The translations under genes and the position numbers were made by a program. A DNA stretch of 64,000 nt from NCBI GenBank assembly GCA_023416335.1, contig JAEZHY010000172.1, positions 13,736 to 77,735 of the forward strand, written 5' to 3'. Every line of letters starts with the position of its first letter. Position 1 is the first letter of the stretch. Below the pieces are notes generated by a model, which was not told the DNA's origin, ran no database searches, and was given only the letters and a program-made list of their open reading frames with translations. Positions 63,971 through 64,000 of this stretch are shown here, one piece after another. Origin of the DNA: Pseudomonadota bacterium (GTDB lineage: Bacteria; Desulfobacterota; Syntrophobacteria; Syntrophobacterales; Syntrophobacteraceae).

Positions 63971-64000
63971 CCGCTGGTTCCCAAGGTCCTCCTTGGGAAC
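63971..64000. repeat. Third copy of the GGTTCCCAAGG palindromic repeat, cut by the window edge
   Basis: GCTGGTTCCCAAGGTCCTCC followed by TTGGGAAC matches 18715-18742 with one change and ends at the last base of the window. Confidence 0.75.

Overview
The window is a GC-rich chromosomal segment of a Gram-negative bacterium. It has LPS-type capsule export genes, outer-membrane barrels, tRNA genes and housekeeping genes, but no phage, IS element, rRNA or CRISPR array. Gene content suggests an anaerobic Desulfobacterota lineage, possibly near Syntrophobacter-like syntrophs or sulfate reducers. The pointers are an acyl-CoA operon with FixABCX, a sigma-54 activator with a -24/-12 promoter, APS kinase and abundant intergenic REP-like repeats. 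This placement is an inference; no marker gene was compared.

Layout. 1-2.96 kb: an MFS and an EamA transporter and a transaldolase/F6P-aldolase-like gene. 3-3.9 kb: a repeat-rich gap. 3.9-16.3 kb: a PAS/sigma-54 activator, then an operon read from a recognisable -24/-12 promoter: CoA-transferase, a 4-hydroxybutyryl-CoA dehydratase (AbfD)-family protein, acyl-CoA dehydrogenase and fixABCX, followed by an MFS transporter and an outer-membrane protein. Electrons from or to the acyl-CoA dehydrogenase would pass through FixABCX. The set resembles the carnitine cai/fix logic of enterics, but with different CoA chemistry. 16.4-26.2 kb: coaD, ribBA, diaminopropionate ammonia-lyase, a hybrid sensor kinase and two proteins of unknown function, separated by dispersed repeats.

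26.3-48.1 kb: a nearly complete ABC-transporter-dependent (group 2) capsule locus, almost all on the minus strand. It has KpsS, a single-module KpsC, KpsE/M/T, a KpsD/Wza-type exporter, two GT4 glycosyltransferases, a WcbI-GSCFA fusion, an exported esterase and a GH99-like protein. It also holds a sulfation module: an APS kinase (PAPS supply) and two sulfotransferases carrying N-terminal DUF4214-type repeats. A methyltransferase starts with the same kind of module. I infer a sulfated and methylated surface polysaccharide, with the DUF4214-like units as a shared targeting or scaffold module.

48.2-55.7 kb: a periplasmic FKBP isomerase, a 1114-residue multicopper oxidase with fibronectin-III domains, a decayed Na+/Ca2+-exchanger fragment, and a three-gene set of cytochrome c, a Cyc2-like cytochrome-porin fusion and a HiPIP. 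Together they look like an outer-membrane-to-periplasm electron conduit of the kind linked to Fe(II) oxidation. 56.2-62.9 kb: tRNA-Asp, tRNA-Val, lon, clpX (no clpP beside it), a small protein and an unusual GAF-type sensor kinase. 62.9-64 kb: no convincing gene.

The strongest candidates for something new are the Cyc2-like/HiPIP/multicopper-oxidase set, the DUF4214-sulfotransferase/methyltransferase capsule module, and the AbfD-family protein whose recalled catalytic and cluster-ligand positions are mostly replaced.
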